Under the pieces are notes generated by a model that was not told the DNA's origin, searched no databases, and worked only from the letters and a program-made list of their open reading frames with translations. The position numbers and the translations under genes were made by a program. From Eisenibacter elegans DSM 3317 (GTDB lineage: Bacteria; Bacteroidota; Bacteroidia; Cytophagales; Microscillaceae): a stretch of 64,000 nucleotides of DNA. The DNA lies in the NCBI RefSeq assembly GCF_000430505.1, contig NZ_KE387152.1:509413-573412 (forward strand). The letters run 5' to 3'. Positions 54,433 to 62,518 of the stretch are shown here, in pieces (positions within the stretch are counted from its first letter, which is position 1; every line of letters begins with the position of its first letter).

Positions 54433-54866
54433 TCTCATAACGACAGTCTGTCCAAAAACCAACTCTTGCGAAGATAGCAAAAAACCAAAAAAATCCATAG
54501 CTTAGGGAATGAAATTTATACTTGGTAAGAACAGAGCGACTTAGCACCTCACAGACCCGCTGGAAGCACTCATTTCGCCCGACAATGTGGTGCGGCGTAT
54601 AGACCTTTTTGTAGAAAACTTGTACTCGGCCTCTTTGGGTTTTTGTGGTTGATTATAAACCGTTTTACCGAAGATATTTTGTACTTTTCAAAGTATTCGT
54701 GCCAAATATGCGTCTCGCTACGAGCTTGTATCGCCTTGGTACAGCGTGTTTTAATGGGTTTTTAGACAGATTGACGGTTTGCGGCTTGGCGAAGGTGGCG
54801 GCTTTTCAGTACAAAACTTCATACGAAGTACTGAACCGCCACTTTTGCCAAACGGTTGTCAGCGGT
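54433..54866. other. attC-like site D, interrupted by the 338-bp element
   Basis: On the minus strand it starts ACCGCTGACAACCGTTTGG and ends TGTCGTTATGAG. Arms GTGGCGG (54795-54801)/CCGCCAC (54836-54842) and CAGTAC/GTACTG lie in the loop, and GCGGCTTGGC pairs imperfectly with GCCAAACGG. Same placement of the element as in sites A and B. The spacer 54867-55039 up to the MFS gene is empty. Confidence 0.5.
54442..54779 (+). mobile_element. MITE-like element, copy D
   Basis: 338 bp. Ends GACAGTCTGTCCAAAAACC and TTAGACAGATTGACGG. Shares several substitutions with copy C (TACTTTTC, AATGGG) against copies A and B, so the four copies form two subgroups. Confidence 0.8.
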
Positions 54867-55039
54867 TCAGTTTTTATTCATCTTCAATTTTTTAACTCGA
54901 TATCTAATTTCATTCTTTAAGTTTGTACAAGTAATAATATCCAAAATCTGGATAGTCAAATTATGGAATGGTTCTTTACTTTACGATTAGCGAGTTATGA
55001 AGTAGCAACCCTAATCATCCACCCAAAATCATCTATTCC

Positions 55040-56242
55040 TTAATTAGGCATTCGAACTTTGATGATGATAGCTGAGGCGACTGTAAGCCCGCCAATGAGT
55101 GCTATGGCGTAGCCTACCCCAAAAAAATCGGCAGTAACTCCCGAGATTACTGCGCCGAAAGCATAGCCTAAGTCCCTCCAAAGGCGGAAAGTACCGATGC
55201 TTTCAGCCCGTTGGAGCGGGGTGGTTGCGGCGGCAATGGTAGCCAAAAAGGTGGGGTATACCAAGGCTGTTCCTAGCCCCAATACTGCGGCCAGCATAGC
55301 CAATGCGGCAAATGAGCTGACAAAAGGAATAAGCAAAATAGCAGCTCCTTGTAAGAGCATCCCCCAGAACAGCAGGCCCTTTTTGGGGTAGAGGTCGGCC
55401 ATTTTCCCTGTAAACAACTGTCCTAGGCCCCATACTGTCGGGTAGATAGCGGTGATATACCCTGTATTTTCGGTATTGTAGCGTAGCGAGAGTAGCAGGA
55501 TGGGCAACAGCCCCCATATCATACCATCGTTGAGGTTGTTGACTAGGCCGGTCTGTGTTACGGCGCTCAGGGTTTTGTTTTTGAATGTAGTTTCTACAAA
55601 CACATTCCTCAGGGACTTGGTGTTGTTTTGGGTGCTTTCTTGGTTCACAAACACTTGGGTGTCTTTTACCCACAAGAGGGTGAGCAGCAGCCCTCCAACC
55701 GACAAAAACACGCCGATATAAAACGGGTATGGCGTAATGCCATAATGATTGGCCACATATCCGGTAAAAAAAGCCACCAGACCCACGGCAAAGTAGCCTG
55801 CGAATTCGTTTAATCCCATCGCTAGGCCTCGCTCTTTTTCGCCCACGAGGTCAATCTTCATCACGATAGTACTGCTCCACGTCAGCCCTTGGCTCACACC
55901 CAACAACATATTGGCTACGATTACCCACGCCCAATTGGGCGCATATATCAGCATAAAGGGAATAGGGATGGCCAGTATCCAACCAAACAAGAGCAAGCAC
56001 CTGCGGCCAAACTTGTTGGCCAAGCGTCCTGTGTAATAGTTGGCTGTGGCCTTGGTAAGGCCAAAGGCAGTGATAAAAGAAAGGATGGCCGTTTTGGAGG
56101 CCACCCCAAAGGTTTGTTCTGCAAATTGAGGGAATATCGTCCGCTCCATCCCAATCATCCCCCCGACAAAAGCGTTGACGATGACAAGCAAGGTAAATTG
56201 TTTCCAGTTTTCTCTCAGCCCGAGGCGGGTATTGTTGTTCAT
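55040..56242 (-). CDS. Major facilitator superfamily transporter
   Basis: 400 residues, twelve predicted membrane helices. The MFS signature between helices 2 and 3 is YYTGRLANKFGRRCLLLFGW, and its echo in the second half is LFTGKMADLYPKKGLLFWGM. An amphipathic linker (about 195-225, QVFVNQESTQNNTK) joins the halves. It resembles drug- or sugar-type efflux MFS proteins; substrate unknown. Composition is like the chromosome rather than the cassette region, and it probably marks the right border of the accessory segment. Confidence 0.93.
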   Translation of the reverse strand: MNNNTRLGLRENWKQFTLLVIVNAFVGGMIGMERTIFPQFAEQTFGVASKTAILSFITAFGLTKATANYYTGRLANKFGRRCLLLFGWILAIPIPFMLIYAPNWAWVIVANMLLGVSQGLTWSSTIVMKIDLVGEKERGLAMGLNEFAGYFAVGLVAFFTGYVANHYGITPYPFYIGVFLSVGGLLLTLLWVKDTQVFVNQESTQNNTKSLRNVFVETTFKNKTLSAVTQTGLVNNLNDGMIWGLLPILLLSLRYNTENTGYITAIYPTVWGLGQLFTGKMADLYPKKGLLFWGMLLQGAAILLIPFVSSFAALAMLAAVLGLGTALVYPTFLATIAAATTPLQRAESIGTFRLWRDLGYAFGAVISGVTADFFGVGYAIALIGGLTVASAIIIKVRMPN

Positions 56243-56262
56243 TGTGTTGGGTCCAAGTAGAG

Positions 56263-56385
56263 GCCACCGGACATTTTGGGTTTGCCTTGTGGTGGTGCGT
56301 GCCTATTTTGCCTTCCGAGCGCTCGGGGCATATTTAACCGCAGCAACTTGTTGAATCAAAGCCAAATTAGAAAATGCCCGGTGGC
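56263..56385. repeat. Family B-type element with 15-bp inverted ends
   Basis: GCCACCGGACATTTT and AAAATGCCCGGTGGC are inverted with one mismatch. The 123-bp span contains the perfect palindrome CCGAGCGCTCGG (56315-56326). The inside differs from the 45.2-kb copy, but length and ends agree. Confidence 0.6.
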
Positions 56386-56472
56386 GTGGTTAAAGTGGCA
56401 AAATTATGCCATCATCGACAACTTTTCTGTGTCAAAAGTTACCCAACTGATAATACCGGAGGCGGTGCTGCG

Positions 56473-57414
56473 TCAAAACTTAAATCCTACATTGAGATTC
56501 AGCACGTGTTTGAACTGTACGGCCTGAATCTGTCGGCCATCGGCTTGCGCTATCAGGATGTTGTGGTCGTAGAAGAGCTGGGTGGTAAAACTGGTAAAGA
56601 AAAACTCGTTGATTTTGAAAACCAGCAAGTTATCCCAATTAACCGTAACGATGTCCGGCGTGCGGTAGTCCGAAAACAGCACGAGAGTGCTTTTGAGTGT
56701 TACGTTTTTCATCAGTTCCAACTGCCCAACAGCGTTGAGGGTATAGCCAAACTCCGAGCGGAGCCTTTTCCCGGGCTCTACACCAAAAGCGCCTGCTGCC
56801 GACAGCTCGTCCGAAAGCACAAAAGTCAGGCGGCTAGCTAGGGGAGAGATAGTGGCCTGTAGGTGTTTGTTTTGGTACTTAAAACCGATATTGGGCACAA
56901 GGAAGGCAGGCGCAAAGAAATCAGAAATACGCTTGTCGACAAATTCACGCCCAAGCGAGTCGCGGTCAAAAGTATAGCCCGGAGCCATCTGAGTCCGCAG
57001 CTCCACAGCCGCATTCAAGCTCCAAGCCTTCGAGAGCGTGTAGTCGTAGTTGCTGCCAAGGATGAGCTGGTCATCAGTTTTTTTGAAAATATTCGTTCCG
57101 TCATTTTCTCCCAGTCGCGCTACCCCAAAAGCTGCATTGATATAATTTCTCCATTGGCTGCGTGCTGTTTTGCGGGTAATGTTGCCATCGAAGAGCACTC
57201 CCAATGAAAGCGAGCTCTGCCCGCCTCCCTGCCAGTTTTGCAGGCCTACATTGGCAAGGCTAAAGCTGAGCGAGCCTTTGCGACTCCAAATGCCAGGGGG
57301 GGCGGCCTGTGTGAGGGTATCGGCGGCATTGTCAGCCTCTTGGGCCGACAACTGCCCAAAAAAACACTGTAGCACCAGCAGCGCTACAGTCAGGAGATAG
57401 GCGTTTTTGAACAT
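56473..57414 (-). CDS. DUF3078 outer-membrane beta-barrel protein
   Basis: 313 residues from ATG 57414 (MFKNAYLLTVALLVLQCFFG); the frame opens ten codons earlier. A signal peptide ends near LSAQE. The typical DUF3078 opening follows, with WSRKGSLSFSLANVGLQNWQ and GGGQSSLSLG. RTQMAPGYTFDRD, ISDFFAPAFLVPNIGFKYQN and a barrel-type last strand (LNLNVGFKF) ending in Phe support outer-membrane location. The function is unknown in the phylum. Confidence 0.9.
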   Translation of the reverse strand: MFKNAYLLTVALLVLQCFFGQLSAQEADNAADTLTQAAPPGIWSRKGSLSFSLANVGLQNWQGGGQSSLSLGVLFDGNITRKTARSQWRNYINAAFGVARLGENDGTNIFKKTDDQLILGSNYDYTLSKAWSLNAAVELRTQMAPGYTFDRDSLGREFVDKRISDFFAPAFLVPNIGFKYQNKHLQATISPLASRLTFVLSDELSAAGAFGVEPGKRLRSEFGYTLNAVGQLELMKNVTLKSTLVLFSDYRTPDIVTVNWDNLLVFKINEFFFTSFTTQLFYDHNILIAQADGRQIQAVQFKHVLNLNVGFKF

Positions 57415-57471
57415 TTTGTGTTTGTGTTTTGTCAAAATAATCACGCCACAAAGGTAACATAGTTAGGGCTT

Positions 57472-57518
57472 TATACCAAGATTCATAGGACTTGAGGGTT
57501 TGCAGGATTGGATTTTGA
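57472..57518. repeat. Half copy of the family A repeat
   Basis: TATACCAAGATTCATAGGAC, TTGAGGGTTTGCAGGATTGG, ATTTTGA; stops in the middle, near a family B fragment. Confidence 0.6.
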
Positions 57519-57587
57519 GATAGTATCTCACACCAAAATAAGCAGAGGCCTTATGTTGATATACAATGAGACTTGGCTCCACGGTTT

Positions 57588-57673
57588 TATACCCAACCAA
57601 AATTGGTTTGGGAAAGCTGTGTGCTGAGAATCCTTGGCCATCAAGAAAATCAAATCTTGTGAATCTTGGTATA
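57588..57673. repeat. Family A palindromic repeat
   Basis: TATACCCAACC, AATTGGTTTGGGAAAGC, CCTTGGCCATCAAGAAAATC, CTTGTGAATCTTGGTATA. Complete ends. Confidence 0.75.
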
Positions 57674-57705
57674 AACCCTTGAGAGACAGCGTATCCAAAA
57701 GGGGA

Positions 57706-58203
57706 TTAGAGAGCGTCCTGAATTTCTTTGAAAGCCTTCAGTGCTTCGGCCTCGTCGTGGAAAGGCAACTCGACATAGTACTTCTTCTTCTTACTGATAT
57801 TTTCGGCAGAGAGGTAATAGGAGGCCTCTTCCACACATTGCACCCTGCCCCCATTACAGCCTATCACGACAGCGTATAAGGTATCATTGACATAATAACC
57901 ATTTTCTTGTTTTACAACCCCATCCTCGGTGGTAGTTTTATTGATTTTGGCCTTATCTACTGTATAGACGCTGATGCCCCCGACGGTATTGTCGGCGTTG
58001 AGGTCTACTACACTGATGATAATCTGGGTACTGGTTTGGTGCAGATATGCTTTGCGCATTCCGCCCTCGGTGTCGGGCAGGGTGCTACACAAACGGCCTT
58101 CTATCTTGAGCTTGGTATCATCGTCGAAGGCGAAGGTATCTTGTGCCTGAGCGCTCCATAACATTACAAAACAACACAGGACTGTCAGGGTAAGGTATCT
58201 CAT
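57706..58203 (-). CDS. Secreted protein, unknown function
   Basis: 165 residues. Signal peptide to about residue 20 (CFVMLWSAQAQD). The mature part is short and beta-rich (TQIIISVVDLNADNTVGGIS, YYVNDTLYAVVIGCNGGRVQ) with a helical end (FHDEAEALKAFKEIQDAL). Two Cys (CSTL and IGCNGG/VQC) could form a disulfide. No family recognised. It is alone, with a family A repeat downstream. Confidence 0.65.
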   Translation of the reverse strand: MRYLTLTVLCCFVMLWSAQAQDTFAFDDDTKLKIEGRLCSTLPDTEGGMRKAYLHQTSTQIIISVVDLNADNTVGGISVYTVDKAKINKTTTEDGVVKQENGYYVNDTLYAVVIGCNGGRVQCVEEASYYLSAENISKKKKYYVELPFHDEAEALKAFKEIQDAL

Positions 58204-58494
58204 TGGGCTATGGGTTTATGTTTGAGAAAATAAACACTTTGCCCGTACTAACGGCCAGTTTCTGACACAGTTAGGGTATTTTTTAGGGATGGTTATTTTG
58301 GGAGTATCAGGCGTGCATTTGGGTTGATGAATGGGATAACGCCTTAGACAAGCTCTTGATGGTATCATCGGTGGGGCTCATCAACTTAAAACGAAGACTC
58401 ATAAAATATGAAGGCACTTTGTGTAGTCTACAGTGGAAATTTTGCGTACTCAGGGATACAGTTGCTTACTATTCTCCTCAAACCCCTCAAACCT

Positions 58495-58957
58495 ATGTCA
58501 AATTCCTACACAGAAGTCTCTCGTCAAGGCTTTTTCTCCCGCCTAGGTGGCGCTACAGACACTGAGCCGCTACCGCACCAAAAACGGTAATGGCATTTTT
58601 TTGATAGAAACGGGCACACACAGCGCCGCCGATATGTTCAAAGCCGCCCAAGACGGCAACAACGCCCTGACTTGGATACTGCGTGTGGTAGGATATATGA
58701 TGATGGCCATCGGCCTAGGAATGCTGTTCCAACCGTTGGTCATCTTGTCTAATATTTTACCATTTTTGGGCAATATTGTTGGCGGAGGTGTGATGATTTT
58801 CTCCGGCCTGATAGCCCTTGTCCTGTCCATCACGACAATTGCCATTGCGTGGATATTTTACCGCCCAATATTGGGCATCATCTTATTGTCAGCAGCCGCT
58901 ACAGCGCTCTATCTTTATTTTCAAGCCAAAGGCAAGCGCCAAGCGTCTCTGGGATGA
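58495..58957 (+). pseudogene. TMEM43-family gene with a large internal deletion and frameshift
   Basis: The N-terminus starts MSNSYTEVSRQGFFSRLGG in one frame. At about 58552 the reading jumps to another frame with LSRYRTKNGNGIFLIETGTH, MFKAAQDGNNALTWILRVVG, then membrane helices ending IAIAWIFYRPILGIILL. These match the first 20 and the last about 130 residues of bacterial TMEM43 proteins; some 200 middle residues are missing. The second frame alone (from GTG 58547) would give a 136-residue membrane protein, so a residual product is possible. Confidence 0.75.
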
Positions 58958-59037
58958 TGATGGGTTGTTGAGCCGGTTTAGTTGTTGCGAAGCCTATGCC
59001 TTGAGTGTAGGCTTCGGCATTTTTAGGTTAGGATGGA

Positions 59038-59391
59038 ATGATGTTTGTGCCTCTAGTGATGACTACAGCCTATGTCCCAATGAGTGAAAAAGTCTACTAT
59101 CGCCTTATAAGTCTGCCCCATATGCTCTTACTTTTAGCGGTGGCAGCTGTTTATTATGCGTTTATTGAACCACCGCTGAGGCATTCCAAACCACGTCGGT
59201 GGGTGGTGATGGTGGCGCTTATGGTGTTGACAGGGGTGGCTAGTGCGCTGCTTAACCATTTTTTATTCTTGTACCACCCTAGTTGGCCTCACACTACACA
59301 TACTGATTTGTATTGGTGGGGGTTTGTGTTGATGAATCCTACATTGTTAGGAATTATGTTCTGCACCTATTCTCCCCAAAATACAGCATAA
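59038..59391 (+). CDS. Small membrane protein, unknown
   Basis: 117 residues (or 103 from ATG 59080, MSEKVYYRLISLPHMLLLL). Three hydrophobic segments at about 25-42, 56-75 and 93-110 suggest an inner-membrane protein. A basic stretch (HSKPRRW) between the first two helps orient it. No family recognised. It lies between the TMEM43 relic and a repeat-rich spacer. Confidence 0.45.
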   Translation: MMFVPLVMTTAYVPMSEKVYYRLISLPHMLLLLAVAAVYYAFIEPPLRHSKPRRWVVMVALMVLTGVASALLNHFLFLYHPSWPHTTHTDLYWWGFVLMNPTLLGIMFCTYSPQNTA

Positions 59392-59396
59392 GTCAA

Positions 59397-59605
59397 CGCC
59401 ACGGGGATTTTCTCATACACTAGATATTTTTGGAAAAGTAGTTCGGAGCTCCGACTCCGAGACAGGTTGAGGCTTTGTTTTTGGGAGCAAATAAGACTTA
59501 GCTCACAGTTTTAACTGTGGGATTTGAAAATGTCCGGTTGCGTGGGATTTTCTAATACGTTCTTGATGCAACAGGTTTCTCAACGACGACAAAAACCAAA
59601 AATGT
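59397..59605. repeat. Family B repeat, with an extra end copy
   Basis: From GCCACGGGGATTTTC through GTTCGGAGCTCCGACTCCGA, CAAATAAGACTTAGCTCACAG and GAAAATGTCCGGTTGCGTGG (to 59545), with a further end AAAATGTCCAGCGGCGTGGC at about 59585-59604. Reverse complement of the 45.2-kb copy. The spacer up to 59773 is otherwise empty. Confidence 0.65.
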
Positions 59606-59773
59606 CCAGCGGCGTGGCATAAGTTGTAATATAGGCTTCAACCTACGTATTTATTTGAAAGCTACAGCCTACAAGGTGATGTTGCCATAGGCGTTCATCA
59701 ACAGAGCGAATTGTTTTGGGGCATAAGCCTTATGTAAGGGCTTTTTAGCGAATGACGGTGTGGCAAAATTTCC

Positions 59774-59781
59774 TATATTTG
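59774..59781 (+). promoter_or_regulatory. nadC promoter, -7 element TATATTTG
   Basis: Exact TAnnTTTG. Transcription would begin about 59788, downstream of the ATG at 59752, which forces a later start codon for nadC. No good -33 box. Confidence 0.5.
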
Positions 59782-59835
59782 CCCCTGCATACCGATGCTT
59801 CAACGTCGGATTGGCTTACCAAACCCTGCAAGCTT

Positions 59836-60693
59836 TTGAAAACGAACTACTTAACAGACGATAGTATCCATCAGTTTATTGTCAGTGCGCTGCACGAAGA
59901 CGTGGGCGAAGGCGACCATTCTTCGCTGGCCTGTGTGCCGGCACAAGCACGACGCAAGGCCCAGCTGTTGGTCAAGGATGAAGGTATTCTGGCCGGGGTA
60001 GCGCTAGCCTACCGTATTTTGCGCCACCTCGACCCCGAGGTCAGCATTACACCTATGCTCAACGACGGCGATTCTATCAAAAAAGGAGACGTGGCCTTTG
60101 TGGTCGAAGGCAATGCACAGGCCATCTTGCAGGCAGAGCGCCTCCTGCTCAACTGTATGCAGCGGATGAGCGGCATCGCCACTTATACCCAAAAACTGGT
60201 ACAGCTTGTTGCCCATACCAAAACCAAAATACTCGATACGCGCAAAACCACCCCCAATTTCCGAATGATGGAAAAATGGGCTGTAACGATTGGCGGCGGT
60301 ACCAATCACCGATTTGGGCTTTATGATATGATTATGCTCAAAGACAATCATATTGCCTACGCCGGCGGGATTGCCAACGCCATCATCCGTACACAGCGCT
60401 ACCTCGAAGGCTTGGGCAAACACCTTCGCGTCGAAATCGAGACCCAGTCCTTGGCCGAAGTCCAAGAAGTGCTCAACATAGGTGGAGTGCAAGTCGTGAT
60501 GCTCGACAATATGAGCATCGACGAGATGCGCCAAGCCGTGCAACTCATCAACGGGCGCTTTATCACAGAAGCCTCCGGCGGCATTACAGAAGACAGCATT
60601 GCGGCCATTGCCGAAACCGGCGTAGACTATATCTCGGTGGGAGCGCTCACACACTCCGCCGGAAGCCTCGACCTCAGCCTCAAAGCCTGCTAA
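59836..60693 (+). CDS. nadC: Nicotinate-nucleotide diphosphorylase (carboxylating), quinolinate phosphoribosyltransferase
   Basis: 285 residues from TTG 59836, chosen because the family starts just before LTDDSIHQFIVSALHEDVGE and because the promoter element lies after the upstream ATG. It joins quinolinate with PRPP to give nicotinate mononucleotide and CO2. Conserved parts: EGDHSSLACVPAQARRKAQL, LNCMQRMSGIATYTQKLV, ILDTRKTTPNFRMMEKWAV, HRFGLYDMIMLKDNHIAYAG, then EASGGITEDSIAAIAETGVD. It supplies the pathway that ends with NadE at 6.5 kb. Confidence 0.95.
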   Translation: MKTNYLTDDSIHQFIVSALHEDVGEGDHSSLACVPAQARRKAQLLVKDEGILAGVALAYRILRHLDPEVSITPMLNDGDSIKKGDVAFVVEGNAQAILQAERLLLNCMQRMSGIATYTQKLVQLVAHTKTKILDTRKTTPNFRMMEKWAVTIGGGTNHRFGLYDMIMLKDNHIAYAGGIANAIIRTQRYLEGLGKHLRVEIETQSLAEVQEVLNIGGVQVVMLDNMSIDEMRQAVQLINGRFITEASGGITEDSIAAIAETGVDYISVGALTHSAGSLDLSLKAC

Positions 60694-60730
60694 GATTCAT
60701 ACCATTACGGACGTATTATTTACCGATTTT

Positions 60731-61228
60731 ATGATTGTAAAAACAAAAAAGTACCAATTAGAGCCCAACACCTATGTGCGTGTGGCAATGCGCAATCTCC
60801 TCAGCACCCAATGGTGGGTGCCTGTGGCGATTTTTTTTGGGGTCATCGTGCTGAACTTACTCCTCAACTTGGTCTATAGCAACCTCTGGATTTATTTCTT
60901 TGCGCCCATCGGTGCGGGTTTGTATTTTCTGTTTTGGTACATCCAGTTTTATGGAGCCACCAAACTAGAACAACACCAAATTATTTTTGAGCGCTACAGC
61001 TACGAAATCGATTCTCGTGCTATCCTGATGAAGGTCAATAGCAAGGAGGGGATGCAAATCCAGTGGAATATGATTCAGAGTGCTAAGAAAGAAAAAGACC
61101 ATTACCTGCTTGTCATCTCCAAGGGGCAGTTTATTTATCTTCCCTTCAAAATCTTTAACAGTGATAACGACCTGCGTTTTTTTGAGAGCATTCTCAAACG
61201 CAAGCAGTTGCTGGCTGAGGCTAAATAA
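60731..61228 (+). CDS. YcxB-like membrane protein
   Basis: 165 residues. Two membrane helices at about 30-48 (VPVAIFFGVIVLNLLLNLV) and 53-73 are followed by a soluble C-terminal domain whose strands (IIFERYSYEIDSR, MQIQWNMIQSAKKEKDHYLL, FIYLPFKIFNSDNDLRFFES) match the layout of YcxB-like domains. Function unknown. It follows nadC by 37 bases and may share its transcript. Confidence 0.65.
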   Translation: MIVKTKKYQLEPNTYVRVAMRNLLSTQWWVPVAIFFGVIVLNLLLNLVYSNLWIYFFAPIGAGLYFLFWYIQFYGATKLEQHQIIFERYSYEIDSRAILMKVNSKEGMQIQWNMIQSAKKEKDHYLLVISKGQFIYLPFKIFNSDNDLRFFESILKRKQLLAEAK

Positions 61229-61276
61229 CTCGGTGTTGAGGCTAGGGCTAGAGCCCGTGCGATAGCACTGAAAGTT

Positions 61277-61379
61277 TATATCTAATCAAAATTTGTTTGG
61301 GAAATATGTCCGCTGAAAATCCTTGAGAATCGAGAAGATTAAATCCTCTAAACCCTCAAATCTTGTGAATCTTGGCATA
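61277..61379. repeat. Family A palindromic repeat, full-length copy
   Basis: TATATCTAATC, AATTTGTTTGGGAAATATG, CCTTGAGAATCGAGAAGATT, CTTGTGAATCTTGGCATA. Just upstream of the SDR gene. Confidence 0.7.
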
Positions 61380-61408
61380 ATTTTCAGTCCAGTAATCCCC
61401 ACTATGAT

Positions 61409-62221
61409 ATGCAAAACAAAGTAGTACTCATCACTGGAGGTTCTTCGGGTATCGGCAAGGCTTATGCTCAGGCATTTGGGTTGGCCGGTGCCAAGGTAGT
61501 CATCACTGGCCGCAAAGAAGGGCCTTTGCAAGAGGCAGCGGCTTGGCTCGAAGAGCAGGGCATCGAGACCTTGGCCGTAGTAGCAGATGTAGCCCAAGAG
61601 ACTGACTGCGAGCGGATGGTTGCCTTGGCCGTAGAACGCTTTGGACGCTTGGATATACTGATTAATAATGCAGGCATCTCCATGCGGGCGCTCTTTGCGG
61701 AGGCCGAGCTGAGTGTGATTCGCCAATTGATGGAAATCAACTTTTTTGGAACGGTGTACGCCACCAAGTATGCCCTGCCCCATATCTTGGCCAGCAAGGG
61801 CAGCATCGTGGGGGTGTCGTCTATCGCCGGATACCGAGGCCTGCCCGCCCGCACAGGCTACTCTGCGTCTAAGTTTGCCATGCGAGGCTTTTTTGAAGCC
61901 CTGCGCACGGAGCTGCGCTATACCGGTGTACACCTGTTGCTAGTGTCGCCGGGCTTTACAGCTTCCAACATCCGCCAAACAGCCTTGGCCAAGGACGGCA
62001 GCGCCCAAGGGGAAACGCCACGCGACGAGGGCAAGATGATGAGCGCCGAAGAGGTAGCCCAACATACACTCAAGGCCGTACAGCGCCGCCGCCGCGACCT
62101 CGTCCTTACGGGGCAGGGCAAGCTGACGGTTATCCTCAATAAGCTCTTCCCCGCCCTAATGGACAAGCTGGTGTACAACGCCATGGCCAAGGAAAAAGAT
62201 AGCCCGCTGAAGCGGCAGTAA
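61409..62221 (+). CDS. Short-chain dehydrogenase/reductase
   Basis: 270 residues, classical SDR. Cofactor motif TGGSSGIGKAYAQAF (about 8-22) with VVITGRKEG, which suggests NADP(H); NNAGISMRALF at about 87-97; catalytic Ser in VGVSSIAGYRG and YSASKFAMRGFF (Tyr and Lys) at about 152-163. The C-terminal part (about 215-270) has a hydrophobic helix near LNKLFPALMDKLVYNAMA, as in dehydrogenases of the DHRS7-like group. Substrate unknown. No operon partner. Confidence 0.93.
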   Translation: MQNKVVLITGGSSGIGKAYAQAFGLAGAKVVITGRKEGPLQEAAAWLEEQGIETLAVVADVAQETDCERMVALAVERFGRLDILINNAGISMRALFAEAELSVIRQLMEINFFGTVYATKYALPHILASKGSIVGVSSIAGYRGLPARTGYSASKFAMRGFFEALRTELRYTGVHLLLVSPGFTASNIRQTALAKDGSAQGETPRDEGKMMSAEEVAQHTLKAVQRRRRDLVLTGQGKLTVILNKLFPALMDKLVYNAMAKEKDSPLKRQ

Positions 62222-62291
62222 ATTTTTCTCTCTGATAATCAGCTTGTAAGATACTTGCAAATAGCAAAAGTATCAAAAACAACTATTTGAA

Positions 62292-62323
62292 TTTGGTCTA
62301 AATAGAGTTAGTACTTAGCTTTG
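62292..62323 (+). promoter_or_regulatory. Promoter: TTTG, 20-base spacer, TAGCTTTG
   Basis: TTTG (62292-62295) and TAGCTTTG (62316-62323) with exactly 20 bases between. The start would be near 62330, leaving a leader of about 190 bases before the lipoprotein gene at 62519. Nothing else is seen in that leader. Confidence 0.7.
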
Positions 62324-62518
62324 TACCATCATCTTATAGTCAAAATATTTTCTCCAATTCTGGCAATAGGTAAGTGTAAATAGACCTTTTAATAGTAGGC
62401 TGTATTTTATACTACTCAGACATACCAGACTCAAGTTTTTCTTGTGTCCTCGGGGGATTTAGTTTTGACTGTAATTTATACTAAGACTAATTAAGTTTAA
62501 ATATCTACTCAAAAAATT

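Noticed and set aside
59752-59835. Upstream ATG for nadC
   Set aside because: The -7 element at 59774-59781 lies after it, and the extra 28 residues are unlike the family.
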